Source of the DNA: Prevotella sp. UBA2742
Lineage (GTDB): Bacteria > Bacteroidota > Bacteroidia > Bacteroidales > Bacteroidaceae
NCBI GenBank assembly: GCA_002353485.1
Contig: DEJS01000002.1
Span: 32,237-91,516, forward strand
DNA length: 59,280 bases
Reading direction: 5' to 3'
In this document: positions 24,728 to 32,984 of the stretch, piece by piece
Layout: every line of letters begins with the position of its first letter
Position numbering within the stretch: the first letter of the stretch is position 1
Made by a program: the position numbers and the translations under genes
The notes under the pieces: generated by a model
The model's input: only the letters and a program-made list of their open reading frames with translations
The model's database searches: none
Told to the model about the DNA's origin: nothing

Positions 24728-25742
24728 GCGATTCCAGATATTGCCGGATGGCTTCCACCAGGAGGTCGTCCTCTTCAGGCAGCTGGGCAGCGACACGGAA
24801 GAAGTGGTGGTTCAGGCCTTGGAAGTTGGAACAGTCGCGAATAAGCAGGCCGTGCTCCCGGACCAGATACTGCTTGAGGTCGGTGGCTGACGCCGCAGAG
24901 AGCTCGCAGAGCATGTAGTTGGTCTTGCTCTCGAAGACGCGCACGCCGGGCAGCTGACGCAGCGCCTGGTGCAGACGGTCGGCTTCGTCCAGATAGCCCT
25001 TCAGGTCGGGCACGGCCTCGCGGCCCTGGCTGAGCAGGAACTTTCCGGCCTCGATGGCCAAGGGACCTACAGCCCAGGGATGGCGCAGCGAGCGCAGCAG
25101 CTGGATGGTGCCGGGGTGGCCGGTGACATAGCCCAGCCGCAGTCCCGGCACGCCATAGGTCTTGCTGAACGAGTGGAGCAGCAGCAGGTTGGTGACGTCC
25201 TGCATCTGGCGAGCCTCGAGCATGGGCTCCAGGGTATAGGCCTCGTACGACTGGTCGACGACGAAGGTATAGCGTGGCGAACGGCGCACCAGATAGTCCA
25301 TGAAGGGCTTGAGCAGTACGTTGCCTGAAGGGTTGTTGGGGTTACATATCCAGTAGACGCGGTCGCGGGGCAGCTGGCGCAGCTGGTTGTCGGTATCGTC
25401 GGATATGATGTGGTGATGCACGCGACAGGCGTCGGCATACTCGCTGAACGTAGGCTGTGGAATGATGGACACGCTGCGGCGATAGAGCTGGGCAATGAGG
25501 TAGATGGCCTCCGTGGCACCGTTGGTAACCAGCACACCCTCGGGGTCGATGCCTTCGTGCTCGGCAATGAGGCGCTCCAGACTGCGGGGCTCAGGCTCAG
25601 GGTAGTTGGCCACCAACTGAAAACACTCCGACAGGTGCTGCCGGAGGGGCTCCAGGTCGGCATGCTGGTAGATGTTGGAGCTGAAGTTGACCTTCAGTTC
25701 CTGGTCGTAGTTATGGATGTCGTCGCCGTGTCCTGCTATCAT
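24723..25742 (-). CDS. CobD/CobC-like PLP-dependent threonine-phosphate decarboxylase
   Basis: A 339-residue fold-type I aminotransferase-like enzyme. The start MIAGHGDDIHNYDQELKVNFSS resembles the CobD N-terminus (His-Gly ... Asn-x-Ser). PLP contacts include CNPNNPSG, Asp163 in VVDQSYEAY and the Schiff-base Lys194 in SFSKTYGVPGLRLGY. CobD makes aminopropanol phosphate for the nucleotide loop of cobalamin. Histidinol-phosphate aminotransferases look similar, but the N-terminal motif favours CobD. It overlaps the upstream ATPase gene by 4 bp, and that gene resembles vitamin B12/siderophore importers. No other cobalamin gene lies in the window. Confidence 0.75.
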   Translation of the reverse strand: MIAGHGDDIHNYDQELKVNFSSNIYQHADLEPLRQHLSECFQLVANYPEPEPRSLERLIAEHEGIDPEGVLVTNGATEAIYLIAQLYRRSVSIIPQPTFSEYADACRVHHHIISDDTDNQLRQLPRDRVYWICNPNNPSGNVLLKPFMDYLVRRSPRYTFVVDQSYEAYTLEPMLEARQMQDVTNLLLLHSFSKTYGVPGLRLGYVTGHPGTIQLLRSLRHPWAVGPLAIEAGKFLLSQGREAVPDLKGYLDEADRLHQALRQLPGVRVFESKTNYMLCELSAASATDLKQYLVREHGLLIRDCSNFQGLNHHFFRVAAQLPEEDDLLVEAIRQYLESL

Positions 25743-26518
25743 CGTTGTACGCGTATGGTTAGTGTATCCTTATTGAAGCTGATGCCTGGCCGCTCTATGA
25801 AGGCGCTCAGAACACCACGCTGCGCCAGCTCAGAGGGCGTGCCCACGCTGAGTCCGCCAGGCTGCATGAGCCACAGCTGGTCGGCAAGCTGAAGGGCCAG
25901 CTCGACGTCATGGGTGGAGAGGAAGATGGTCTTCTGCTCCTCCCGCGCCAGTCGTGCCAGCAGTTGCATCATCTCTACCTTGCTGGGGAAGTCGAGGAAT
26001 GCCGTAGGCTCGTCCAGGTAGATGACGGGCGTCTGCTGTGCCAGTGCCTTGGCTATCATCACCTTCTGTCGCTCGCCGTCGCTCAGCGTATGCACCAGCC
26101 GCGGGGCCAAGCGCTCAATGCCTACCAGACGGAGCGAATGGCTGACCACCTGTCGGTCGTCGTCGTCCAGCGTGCCCCAGAAGCCTGTATAGGGCGAGCG
26201 CCCCAGCTCTACGAGCTCCTGGACTGTCATCTGCTGCACGTCGGGCTTCTCCGTCAGCACCACGCCAATGAGCCGGCTCAGCTCCTTGTCGTTGTAGTCT
26301 GCTATCTCGCGACCGTTGATGCCGATGCTGCCTCCCAGCTTAGGCTGAAAGGCCGACAGCGTACGCAACAACGTCGACTTGCCTATGCCGTTAGGGCCCA
26401 GCAGACACGTCAGCTCGCCCTTCCTCAGGGCTGCCGTCAGTGCGCTGGCCACCACGTGCTGGCCTGTTTTAGTGCTGTATCCTATGCTAAGCTCTCGTAG
26501 TAATATCGTCTCCGTCAT
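25739..26518 (-). CDS. ABC importer ATPase, BtuD/FecE type
   Basis: A 259-residue ATPase with Walker A GPNGIGKST, Q-loop region VVLTEKPDVQQMTV, signature LSDGERQ, Walker B VIYLDEPTAFLD and H-loop STHDVEL. The motif ELVELGRSPYTGF is typical of ATPases for cobalamin, heme or ferric siderophore uptake. No membrane permease or binding protein gene is adjacent, so its partners must lie elsewhere. It is translationally coupled to the CobD-like gene, which supports corrinoid uptake. A good promoter lies just upstream. Confidence 0.87.
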   Translation of the reverse strand: MTETILLRELSIGYSTKTGQHVVASALTAALRKGELTCLLGPNGIGKSTLLRTLSAFQPKLGGSIGINGREIADYNDKELSRLIGVVLTEKPDVQQMTVQELVELGRSPYTGFWGTLDDDDRQVVSHSLRLVGIERLAPRLVHTLSDGERQKVMIAKALAQQTPVIYLDEPTAFLDFPSKVEMMQLLARLAREEQKTIFLSTHDVELALQLADQLWLMQPGGLSVGTPSELAQRGVLSAFIERPGISFNKDTLTIRVQR

Positions 26519-26556
26519 GCTTTCGTCGGCTGGCTACTCTTTTCGCCAAAGCCCTG

Positions 26557-26587
26557 CAAAGGTAAACAATTATTCTGAATCGGCAAA
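26557..26587 (-). promoter_or_regulatory. Promoter of the ATPase-CobD operon
   Basis: On the minus strand TTTG (26584-26587) and TACCTTTG (26557-26564), 19 bp apart, match the Bacteroidota consensus. The leader to the start at 26518 is only about 35 nt, too short for a cobalamin riboswitch; none was seen. Confidence 0.65.
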
Positions 26588-26647
26588 GCAATTCTGTTAA
26601 AAAATCATCAGACCGCTAAGATAGGCACAGGTAAGGCCTGTAAGAGT

Positions 26648-27757
26648 TCAGCGTGTCTTCTTGGCCGTCAGCTTCTTGGCCTTGGTGACGGAGGCTGGCG
26701 ACAGCTTCCCCTTCAGATAGTCCTCGATGATGAGTGCGGCCATGGGGGCTGCCATGTCGGCACCGAAGCCGCCGTGCTCTATGTATACGGCGATGGCAAT
26801 CTTAGGATTGTTCATGGGGGCAAAGCCGATAAAGGCAGAGTGGTCCTTGCCCGGGTTCTCTACCGTTCCCGTCTTGCCACAGATGGGGTAAGTGGTGCGG
26901 ATGGCCGTCGCCGTGCCCTTCTCCACGGCCTGCTTCATACCTTCTATCACGGGCTGGTAGGCCGTCTGCTTGACCTTGGTCCACCGTTTGGTGAGGTACC
27001 GCTGGTTCTTGGTGTCCTTATGGATGTGGGGCACGTAGAACCACCCATGGTTGGCAATGGTCACTGCCAGGTTGCACAGTTGCAGGGGTGTGCAGGTAAC
27101 GTCGCCCTGCCCCATGCCGGCCCACCAGATGGTCTTGCCGTCCCATTGTTTATTGTAGCGTCTGTCCAGATAGTCGGCTCCTGCCAGCAGTCCGCCCTGC
27201 TCGCCGGCAATGTCGATATGCATAGGACCTCCAAGGCCCATGCTCTGCATATAGCTGCGCCAGGTGCTGATGGCCTCTCGCTTGTCACTATAGACAAAGG
27301 TGTCGTTGATCATCGAGGCAAAGGTCATCAGGAACCATGTGTTGCAGCTCTGTGCCAGGGCGTCGCGCAGTGCCAGGGGTGAACGGTGCTGATGGCAGCC
27401 CACCTTGATATTCTCATCTGTCACACCATTGTTGCAGACCACACGGGTGGCCGGTGTCACAATATCCTCTGACAGCAAGGTCAGCGCCTGCGCTGTCTTG
27501 AAGGTAGAGCCGGGCGCCTGCGGCTTGCCGATGGCCTGCCGCACGTCACTGCCCTGCGGCGTGTTGGTGGCCAGACAGAGTATCTCGCCATTGGCAGGGT
27601 TGATAGCCACTATGCTGCCTGTCTTTCCTGTCAACAGCTGTTCGCCCAGCTGCTGAAGCATGGGGCGTATCGTCAATGGGCCGTCGGTTGGCAACTGCTG
27701 GCACACGGCCACAACGCTCACCCATAGCATGATGCTACTTATAAACCATCTTTTCAT
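26648..27757 (-). CDS. Secreted stand-alone penicillin-binding transpeptidase
   Basis: A 369-residue protein consisting of a signal peptide or N-terminal anchor and one transpeptidase domain. All three active-site motifs are present: Ser84-Thr-Phe-Lys87 (APGSTFKTA), Ser137-Cys-Asn139 and Lys295-Thr-Gly297 (CGKTGT). Class B PBPs such as PBP2 and FtsI carry an extra N-terminal dimerisation domain and are about 600 residues or more; that domain is missing here. The N-terminus (MLWVSVVAVCQQLPTDG) could be cleaved, freeing the enzyme into the periplasm. The C-terminus is very Lys-rich (last 25 residues). It may cross-link or edit peptidoglycan, or act like a beta-lactam-binding or beta-lactamase-like protein. 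It lies 40 bp after a nuclease-like gene on the same strand. Confidence 0.82.
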   Translation of the reverse strand: MKRWFISSIMLWVSVVAVCQQLPTDGPLTIRPMLQQLGEQLLTGKTGSIVAINPANGEILCLATNTPQGSDVRQAIGKPQAPGSTFKTAQALTLLSEDIVTPATRVVCNNGVTDENIKVGCHQHRSPLALRDALAQSCNTWFLMTFASMINDTFVYSDKREAISTWRSYMQSMGLGGPMHIDIAGEQGGLLAGADYLDRRYNKQWDGKTIWWAGMGQGDVTCTPLQLCNLAVTIANHGWFYVPHIHKDTKNQRYLTKRWTKVKQTAYQPVIEGMKQAVEKGTATAIRTTYPICGKTGTVENPGKDHSAFIGFAPMNNPKIAIAVYIEHGGFGADMAAPMAALIIEDYLKGKLSPASVTKAKKLTAKKTR

Positions 27758-27797
27758 GGTATCTTAGGTAACTGTATTGTTTATTTGTTATTAGTAT

Positions 27798-28637
27798 CTA
27801 TTGCAGCAGGCGGAAGCCGAGCTGGCGGGTACGGCAAATACCGGTAATCTGCTGCATCAGGTCGTCCATGATAGGCACCTCGACGACATGGTAGTCATCG
27901 TAGTCAGGACAGAGCACCACGAGGTTAAGCCCCGTGACGCTGATGCCGTAGTGCTGCTGCAGCATATAGCGATACAAGTTCTGCTGAATGCAGTAGTGGT
28001 AGTACGCCGTGTCGGGCACGGCAATGCCATTCAGCGATGTCCTACCCCCAAAGGCCTGCGTAATGGGGTGTCCCTGAGCGTCGGCCACCTTACGACTACG
28101 CTTCCAGTCGTAGATGGTGAAGGTGCCGTCGGCGTTCTGGCATATCATGTCGATGGTGCCGGCCACGTTAAGGTCGGCATCGAAGACAGGCCACTCCTGG
28201 CGGTAGGGCCGTATCTGGTAGTCGCTTACAAAGTGCAGGAACTGCTGTCGCTCGCGCTCCACGCTGACAGGCTCCGTCTGTCCGTCGTACAGAAAGTGAC
28301 ACACGGTGTCGAAGACACCATTCTGAAAGTAGTTCTCCGTCTGCTCGTGCACGAATGTACCCACGTCGGCCGCCATACGCCCTATGCGTTTCCACTTGGC
28401 CAGCGACTCTTCCACGGGGATGCCATGGCGCGCCTGCTGCTGCTCAGCCACACGCTGGGCATCGAACGGCTCGAAGAAGTAAGCAATGAGCGAGCTGACG
28501 GGCAGCATACGTCGCTCGCCACGAAAGAGGTAGACGTGATTCTCCGACAGGAAGTCGATGTCATCGTCCTGCGCGTAGCGTCCGGCATCAGTAAAACGAC
28601 GCATCTTCTGCGTCATGGCTTCAGTACGCGTATACAT
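27798..28637 (-). CDS. PD-(D/E)XK nuclease-superfamily protein
   Basis: A 279-residue protein. I chose the ATG at 28637 because the frame upstream of it overlaps the DUF3108 gene. The nuclease core shows an early His (GTFVHEQTENYF), an acidic residue in VAGTIDMICQ and the Asp-x-Lys signature IYDWKRSRK, followed by a Gln/Tyr helix YYHYCIQQNLYRYML. This is the RecB/Cas4/AddB-like arrangement, so DNA cleavage or end processing is likely. No helicase gene is adjacent. It sits 4 bp after the DUF3108 gene and is part of the rnc-led run. Confidence 0.78.
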   Translation of the reverse strand: MYTRTEAMTQKMRRFTDAGRYAQDDDIDFLSENHVYLFRGERRMLPVSSLIAYFFEPFDAQRVAEQQQARHGIPVEESLAKWKRIGRMAADVGTFVHEQTENYFQNGVFDTVCHFLYDGQTEPVSVERERQQFLHFVSDYQIRPYRQEWPVFDADLNVAGTIDMICQNADGTFTIYDWKRSRKVADAQGHPITQAFGGRTSLNGIAVPDTAYYHYCIQQNLYRYMLQQHYGISVTGLNLVVLCPDYDDYHVVEVPIMDDLMQQITGICRTRQLGFRLLQ

Positions 28638-28641
28638 AGCC

Positions 28642-29505
28642 TTACTTGACAGCCGACTCCATGGGGTTACGCAGTCCCTTATAGCCAGAGAGGTAGCACT
28701 TGGCCGAGCCAAACGACAGGAAGAGGTCCAGACGCACAGGCATGTGGTTCTTGTCGTCGGTAATATAGAAGCGGATGAGCTCGTGGTTCTTGCCGTCCTC
28801 GCGCTCAATGAACGAGAACGTCAGACAACGGTACTTGTTGTTGTTGTTCTTCATCTTCAGCGTCGTCTTGCCCGTGTATTTCAGCCACGAGTTGGTCAGG
28901 TGACTAGCGTCGCTGATGGGCATAGGTATGTTCTCGCCCACCTTCAGCTTGTCGGCGTCGAAGTTACGGGCACGTAGGAAGATGCTCATCATGTCGTATA
29001 TACAGTCCTGATACTCGGCGTCCTTCCAGTGCACCTCGCCGTCGGCATCAATGCGGTGCATGCGCAGATGACAGTTGTTGTTGGGATAGGTATACCACAG
29101 CTCGTCCACGTAGTAGCGTTCACCCTCGCGTGCTCCCTTGCGGAAGTACAGCGGCGACAAGTCGAGACCCGTATAGCACAGCAGCGTGTCGCGCATGACG
29201 AAGACATTGTCCAGCTGGCTGTTGCCACGGGTGATGAGACTGCTTCGGAAGGCCTTCTGGCCCTTATAGTTCGACTGTACGGTAGACATGGATGCCGTGC
29301 CCACCTTGACCCATACGAACTTCCAGTTGAAGTAGAGGTCGTAGCTCAGGAACTCGCCCGACTTGAAGGCCGTATTCTCAATGCCACACTGAGCGCTGGC
29401 CGTAGCAGCCGTGTCGGGCAGGAAGTTAAGCAGGAAAGAGGCTAAGACCCCCATTACCAGCCCTCTGGCCCAAGAATGATTCATTGTTCTCATACCGTAT
29501 CTCAT
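28642..29505 (-). CDS. DUF3108 domain protein, exported
   Basis: A 287-residue protein with a signal peptide (start at 29505, or at internal ATGs 29493 or 29484; the hydrophobic core is LVMGVLASFLLNFL). The mature part starts with FKSGEFLSYDLYFNWKFVWVKVGTA, the DUF3108 opening, and continues as repeated beta strands. The family is periplasmic and resembles LolA/LolB-like half-barrels; its function is unknown. It lies 23 bp after an Ig-like lipoprotein gene and is probably co-transcribed with it. Confidence 0.82.
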   Translation of the reverse strand: MRYGMRTMNHSWARGLVMGVLASFLLNFLPDTAATASAQCGIENTAFKSGEFLSYDLYFNWKFVWVKVGTASMSTVQSNYKGQKAFRSSLITRGNSQLDNVFVMRDTLLCYTGLDLSPLYFRKGAREGERYYVDELWYTYPNNNCHLRMHRIDADGEVHWKDAEYQDCIYDMMSIFLRARNFDADKLKVGENIPMPISDASHLTNSWLKYTGKTTLKMKNNNNKYRCLTFSFIEREDGKNHELIRFYITDDKNHMPVRLDLFLSFGSAKCYLSGYKGLRNPMESAVK

Positions 29506-29528
29506 ATTACGCTTTATTCTTACTTTCG

Positions 29529-31472
29529 TTACTTCACTATTTGCTTCTTGACATACTCTATGCCCAACTGCCGTGCACGCTCGGCATTGCGGTTCTGCAA
29601 TCGCTTTTTCTCCTTGTCAGGCTTCTGCTTCACCAGCTCCCACGGCTTCTGCCGGTTACGGGGCTTCTCCGTCACGTTCCAGGGCAGCGTAACGTCAAAC
29701 TTCTCCTTACACTCTATCTCGCGCGGATAGTAAAACACCTCCTCGGCCTGCAGGTCCTCGTCGTAGTTACCCGTGTCCCACACATTGTTGCCGTTACGGT
29801 CAGCATAGGCACGCACATAGTAAGTGCCCGGCACGACATAGAAGAAGGTTGCCGAACGGTCCTGGCCCGTCCTTATCTCGCGCAGCACCTTGTCGCTCTT
29901 GTCCAACAGCTGCACCACGATGCTGGTGTCGGCCAGTCCGCTGAGCTGCATCTCCAGCGTGGCAAATTCGTCGAGCGACTTCACCTTCAGTCCCTGCTGT
30001 ATCGGGGCCGACGCACTTCCGTAGATGTCGGTAAAAGCCAGCGTATCGAACTCCAGGCTGTACTCGGTGTCCGGGTGCCAGTCGGCCACCATCTGATAGC
30101 GCCGCGGCACAGAGTCCATTTGGCGGAACTCAAAGGGCGCCCGATACCATAGCGAGTCTATCTTGGAATACAAGTGTATGCCTGCTGTGTCGAGCCGTGC
30201 CACAGGCGTAGGCGACTCGATATTGATAACGCTGACAGGCGTCATTGTCGAGGGTGCCATGACGCGCACGTCCAGAGGCTTCACGGGGTAGATGCTGTCG
30301 TACGGCTCCTCGTTCTTTTTCTTCTTCTCCTGTGCCTTGAACCACTCCTCGTAAGCCTTCGACCGCTCCTTCAGACGCTTCTCGTACGGCGACTTTGATA
30401 TAATCTCCATCGTATCCGTCTGACTGACCAGCTGTCCCAGCGTGTCGGTCATCAGGTACTCCATGCTGAACGACAGCGTGTCCTGGTTCACCAGCGTAGT
30501 GTCGCGCAGCCAGTAAGTCAGCGTATCCTTCTTCAGGCTGGTCTCCAACACGAAGGCCGAGTCGGCATCGAAGTTAAAGCCCTTGATGACAGGCAGCTGC
30601 TCATTGCCGTAGCTGAAGTAGACCACCATGCGGTCGGCCTCCTGCCGTTCCGTCTTTACCAGGTAACGTCCCGTCTGCTCCTCCTGGAAGGCCATCAATA
30701 CCACGTCGTCAGGATAGAAATGGGTAAAGGGCACCTGCACGATATTGTCTATGTGCAGCGAGTCGCGCCATATAGTATCCTGCCTGACGTCAGGCCCTGA
30801 GGTGGGCTTGTAGTTCTGGTGCGAGAAGGCTATCATCTCGCTCTTCTGTGAAAAGCGGTAGTCGTTGTCAGATTCCTGCAGTGCATAGACCCTGTATTCG
30901 CCCGGCGCCACACCCTTTATGACAAAGTGTCCGCTTCCGTCCGTCCGCGAGATGCGCATCAGGGGTTCCGTGCGGAAGGCCGAGTCCGCCAGGTTGTTAT
31001 ACAGTCCCACCGATATGCCCTTGACAGGCTCCAGGTCGGCAGCATTCAGCACGTATCCGGCCACCTCGAAGGTGTCTATCTGCTCACCCGTAGAGAAGGT
31101 GAACGTATAGTTACCCAAGGGGTTGTTCTCGTTATTGTCCGAGATAGCGTTGCTGAAGTCAATGGTATAGGTCGTGTTAGGCTTCAGCGTGTCCTGTAGC
31201 TCCACCACTATCTTCTTTCCTGCAGCCTTAATCTCCGGTGTCTCCAGCTGTGGCGGCGACACCATCACGTTCTCCGTGGGATTGTCCAGCTTGATGTATT
31301 CGTCGAAGTAGATAGTAATCTTCCTTGTCGTCACGTTAGTGTCGCGCTCCATAGGTGTAGAGCCAATGACGTGCGGGGGGTCGTCGTCGAACCATCCCCC
31401 GTCAGGTGTACCCATACGGGCACACGACATGACGGCGCACAAGGCTATGGCTATGTAGAGCAGTCGTTTCAT
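29529..31472 (-). CDS. Ig-like (SbsA-type) domain lipoprotein
   Basis: A 647-residue lipoprotein. The signal ends with the lipobox-like AVMSC (Cys18), so the mature protein is lipid-anchored. The first domain after it (DDPPHVIGSTPMERDTNV through FTFSTGEQ) is a Big_5/SbsA Ig-like domain with the usual YTIDFSNAISDNNENNPL strand. A carboxypeptidase-regulatory-like domain follows (VAGYVLNAADLEPVKGISV). The middle is long and charged (near 330-400), and the end is basic (RLQNRNAERARQLG). Homologues are common near GH3-family genes in Bacteroidota; the role is unknown. It overlaps the GH3 gene stop by 4 bp. Confidence 0.83.
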   Translation of the reverse strand: MKRLLYIAIALCAVMSCARMGTPDGGWFDDDPPHVIGSTPMERDTNVTTRKITIYFDEYIKLDNPTENVMVSPPQLETPEIKAAGKKIVVELQDTLKPNTTYTIDFSNAISDNNENNPLGNYTFTFSTGEQIDTFEVAGYVLNAADLEPVKGISVGLYNNLADSAFRTEPLMRISRTDGSGHFVIKGVAPGEYRVYALQESDNDYRFSQKSEMIAFSHQNYKPTSGPDVRQDTIWRDSLHIDNIVQVPFTHFYPDDVVLMAFQEEQTGRYLVKTERQEADRMVVYFSYGNEQLPVIKGFNFDADSAFVLETSLKKDTLTYWLRDTTLVNQDTLSFSMEYLMTDTLGQLVSQTDTMEIISKSPYEKRLKERSKAYEEWFKAQEKKKKNEEPYDSIYPVKPLDVRVMAPSTMTPVSVINIESPTPVARLDTAGIHLYSKIDSLWYRAPFEFRQMDSVPRRYQMVADWHPDTEYSLEFDTLAFTDIYGSASAPIQQGLKVKSLDEFATLEMQLSGLADTSIVVQLLDKSDKVLREIRTGQDRSATFFYVVPGTYYVRAYADRNGNNVWDTGNYDEDLQAEEVFYYPREIECKEKFDVTLPWNVTEKPRNRQKPWELVKQKPDKEKKRLQNRNAERARQLGIEYVKKQIVK

Positions 31473-32962
31473 TTATTCAGCGTCAGTAGTTGGTCTATAT
31501 GCTCTCGCGTGTTACACAGCCGAGGCACCTTGTTCTGTCCGCCCAGCTTGCCGCGCAGCTTCATCCAGTCGTCGAAGAGACCGTGGCGCGCCTTCACTAT
31601 CTCCAGCGGCTGCAGCGTGATGTCCTTATAGCGCTTAGCCTCGTAGTCGCTGTTCACCTGTTGCAGCCTCTCGTCCAGCAGGCGGGCAAACTGCTTAAGG
31701 TCGTCAGGAGCCTTGCGGAACTCAATGAGCCACTGGTGGCGGCACTTGGCCTGCGCGTCCATAAAGACCGGTGCTGCCGTGTACTCCTGCACCTCGGCAC
31801 CCGTCAGTTCGCAGGCATAGGCCAGTCCCTGCTCGGCATTGTCTACGATGAGCTCCTCGCCAAAAGCATTGATAAAACTCTTGGTACGTCCTGAAATGAT
31901 AAACTTATAGGGGTTGGTCGACGTGAACCGTACCGTGTCGCCTATCATGTACCGCCACAGTCCGCACGAGGTAGAGATAATCATGGCATAGTTCTTGTCC
32001 TTCTCCACACCCCACAGCGGCACGATGTCGCCACCGTCCATGGGCTGGAACTCGTAGAACACGTCATAGTCCAGCATCAGCAGCATCGACTTGTCGGCAG
32101 GGTCGTCCTGCAGACCGAAGAATCCCTCGCTGGCATTATACGTCTCCATATAGTGCATGCGGGGCGATGTGATGAGCTGCTCGTACTGCTTACGGTAAGG
32201 CGTGAAGGCCACGCCGCCATGGAAGAAGACCTCCAGGTTGGGCCACACCTCTTCCAGGTGCGTCTTTCCCGATATCTCCATCACACAGTTCAGCACCGAA
32301 AGCATCCACGAGGGCACGCCCGAAATATTGGTGACATCCTTCCCGATGGCCTCACGGGCTATACGCTCGCGCTTCACCTCGAAGTCGCTCAGCAGCGCTG
32401 TCTCCTTCTTGGGAATACGCAACAGGTTAGCCAGCGGGTTGATGTTCTCTATCAGTATGGCCGACAAGTCGCCCACCAGCGAGTTCGACTGGTTGTAGTT
32501 AGGTGCATGGCTGCCGCCCAGTATCAGTGCCCTTCCGTCGAAGATACGGCTCTGCGGGTTGTTCCTCAGGTAGAGTGCCACGGAGTCGAAGCCTCCGGCA
32601 TAGTGCAGCTTATGCAGTCCCTCGCTGCTGACGGGTATGAACTTCGACTTGTCGTTCGTCGTACCGCTCGACTTGGCATACCACTTCACACGCCCCGGCC
32701 ACAGCACGTTAGACTCGCCGTGACGCATGCGGTCTATCTGACCCTTCAGTTCCTCATACGTATTAACGCTGTTGAACTTGACAAAATCCTCATATCCCTT
32801 GGTGGTCGCAAAACCGTGCTCCCTGCCGTATTCCGTATCCTTTGCCCTGCGCAGCAGGTGGTTCAACACCTTACGCTGCAGCAGTTCGCCCTGCGTCTGG
32901 TGCTTCTCCAGGTCGCGCATGCGCGGCGTAAACAGATGGCGTGCTATACTCGTAATATTCAT
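31469..32962 (-). CDS. GH3 auxin-responsive-promoter family acyl-adenylating enzyme
   Basis: A 497-residue ANL-superfamily enzyme. The ATP motif YAKSSGTTNDKSKFIPVS and the later METYNASEGFFGLQDD and GLWRYMIGDTVRF segments match the GH3 family. In plants these enzymes join amino acids to acyl acids such as auxin; the bacterial substrates are mostly unknown. It could activate a carboxylate as an acyl-AMP and pass it to an amine. It is 22 bp downstream of rnc and 4 bp overlapping the Ig-like lipoprotein gene, so it belongs to the acpP-fabF-rnc run. Confidence 0.9.
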   Translation of the reverse strand: MNITSIARHLFTPRMRDLEKHQTQGELLQRKVLNHLLRRAKDTEYGREHGFATTKGYEDFVKFNSVNTYEELKGQIDRMRHGESNVLWPGRVKWYAKSSGTTNDKSKFIPVSSEGLHKLHYAGGFDSVALYLRNNPQSRIFDGRALILGGSHAPNYNQSNSLVGDLSAILIENINPLANLLRIPKKETALLSDFEVKRERIAREAIGKDVTNISGVPSWMLSVLNCVMEISGKTHLEEVWPNLEVFFHGGVAFTPYRKQYEQLITSPRMHYMETYNASEGFFGLQDDPADKSMLLMLDYDVFYEFQPMDGGDIVPLWGVEKDKNYAMIISTSCGLWRYMIGDTVRFTSTNPYKFIISGRTKSFINAFGEELIVDNAEQGLAYACELTGAEVQEYTAAPVFMDAQAKCRHQWLIEFRKAPDDLKQFARLLDERLQQVNSDYEAKRYKDITLQPLEIVKARHGLFDDWMKLRGKLGGQNKVPRLCNTREHIDQLLTLNK

Positions 32963-32984
32963 TGCACCTTAATATCTCTAATGT

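Noticed and set aside
26519..26560. Cobalamin riboswitch before the BtuD-like gene
   Set aside because: The leader is only about 35 nt and lacks the B12-box; no riboswitch fits.
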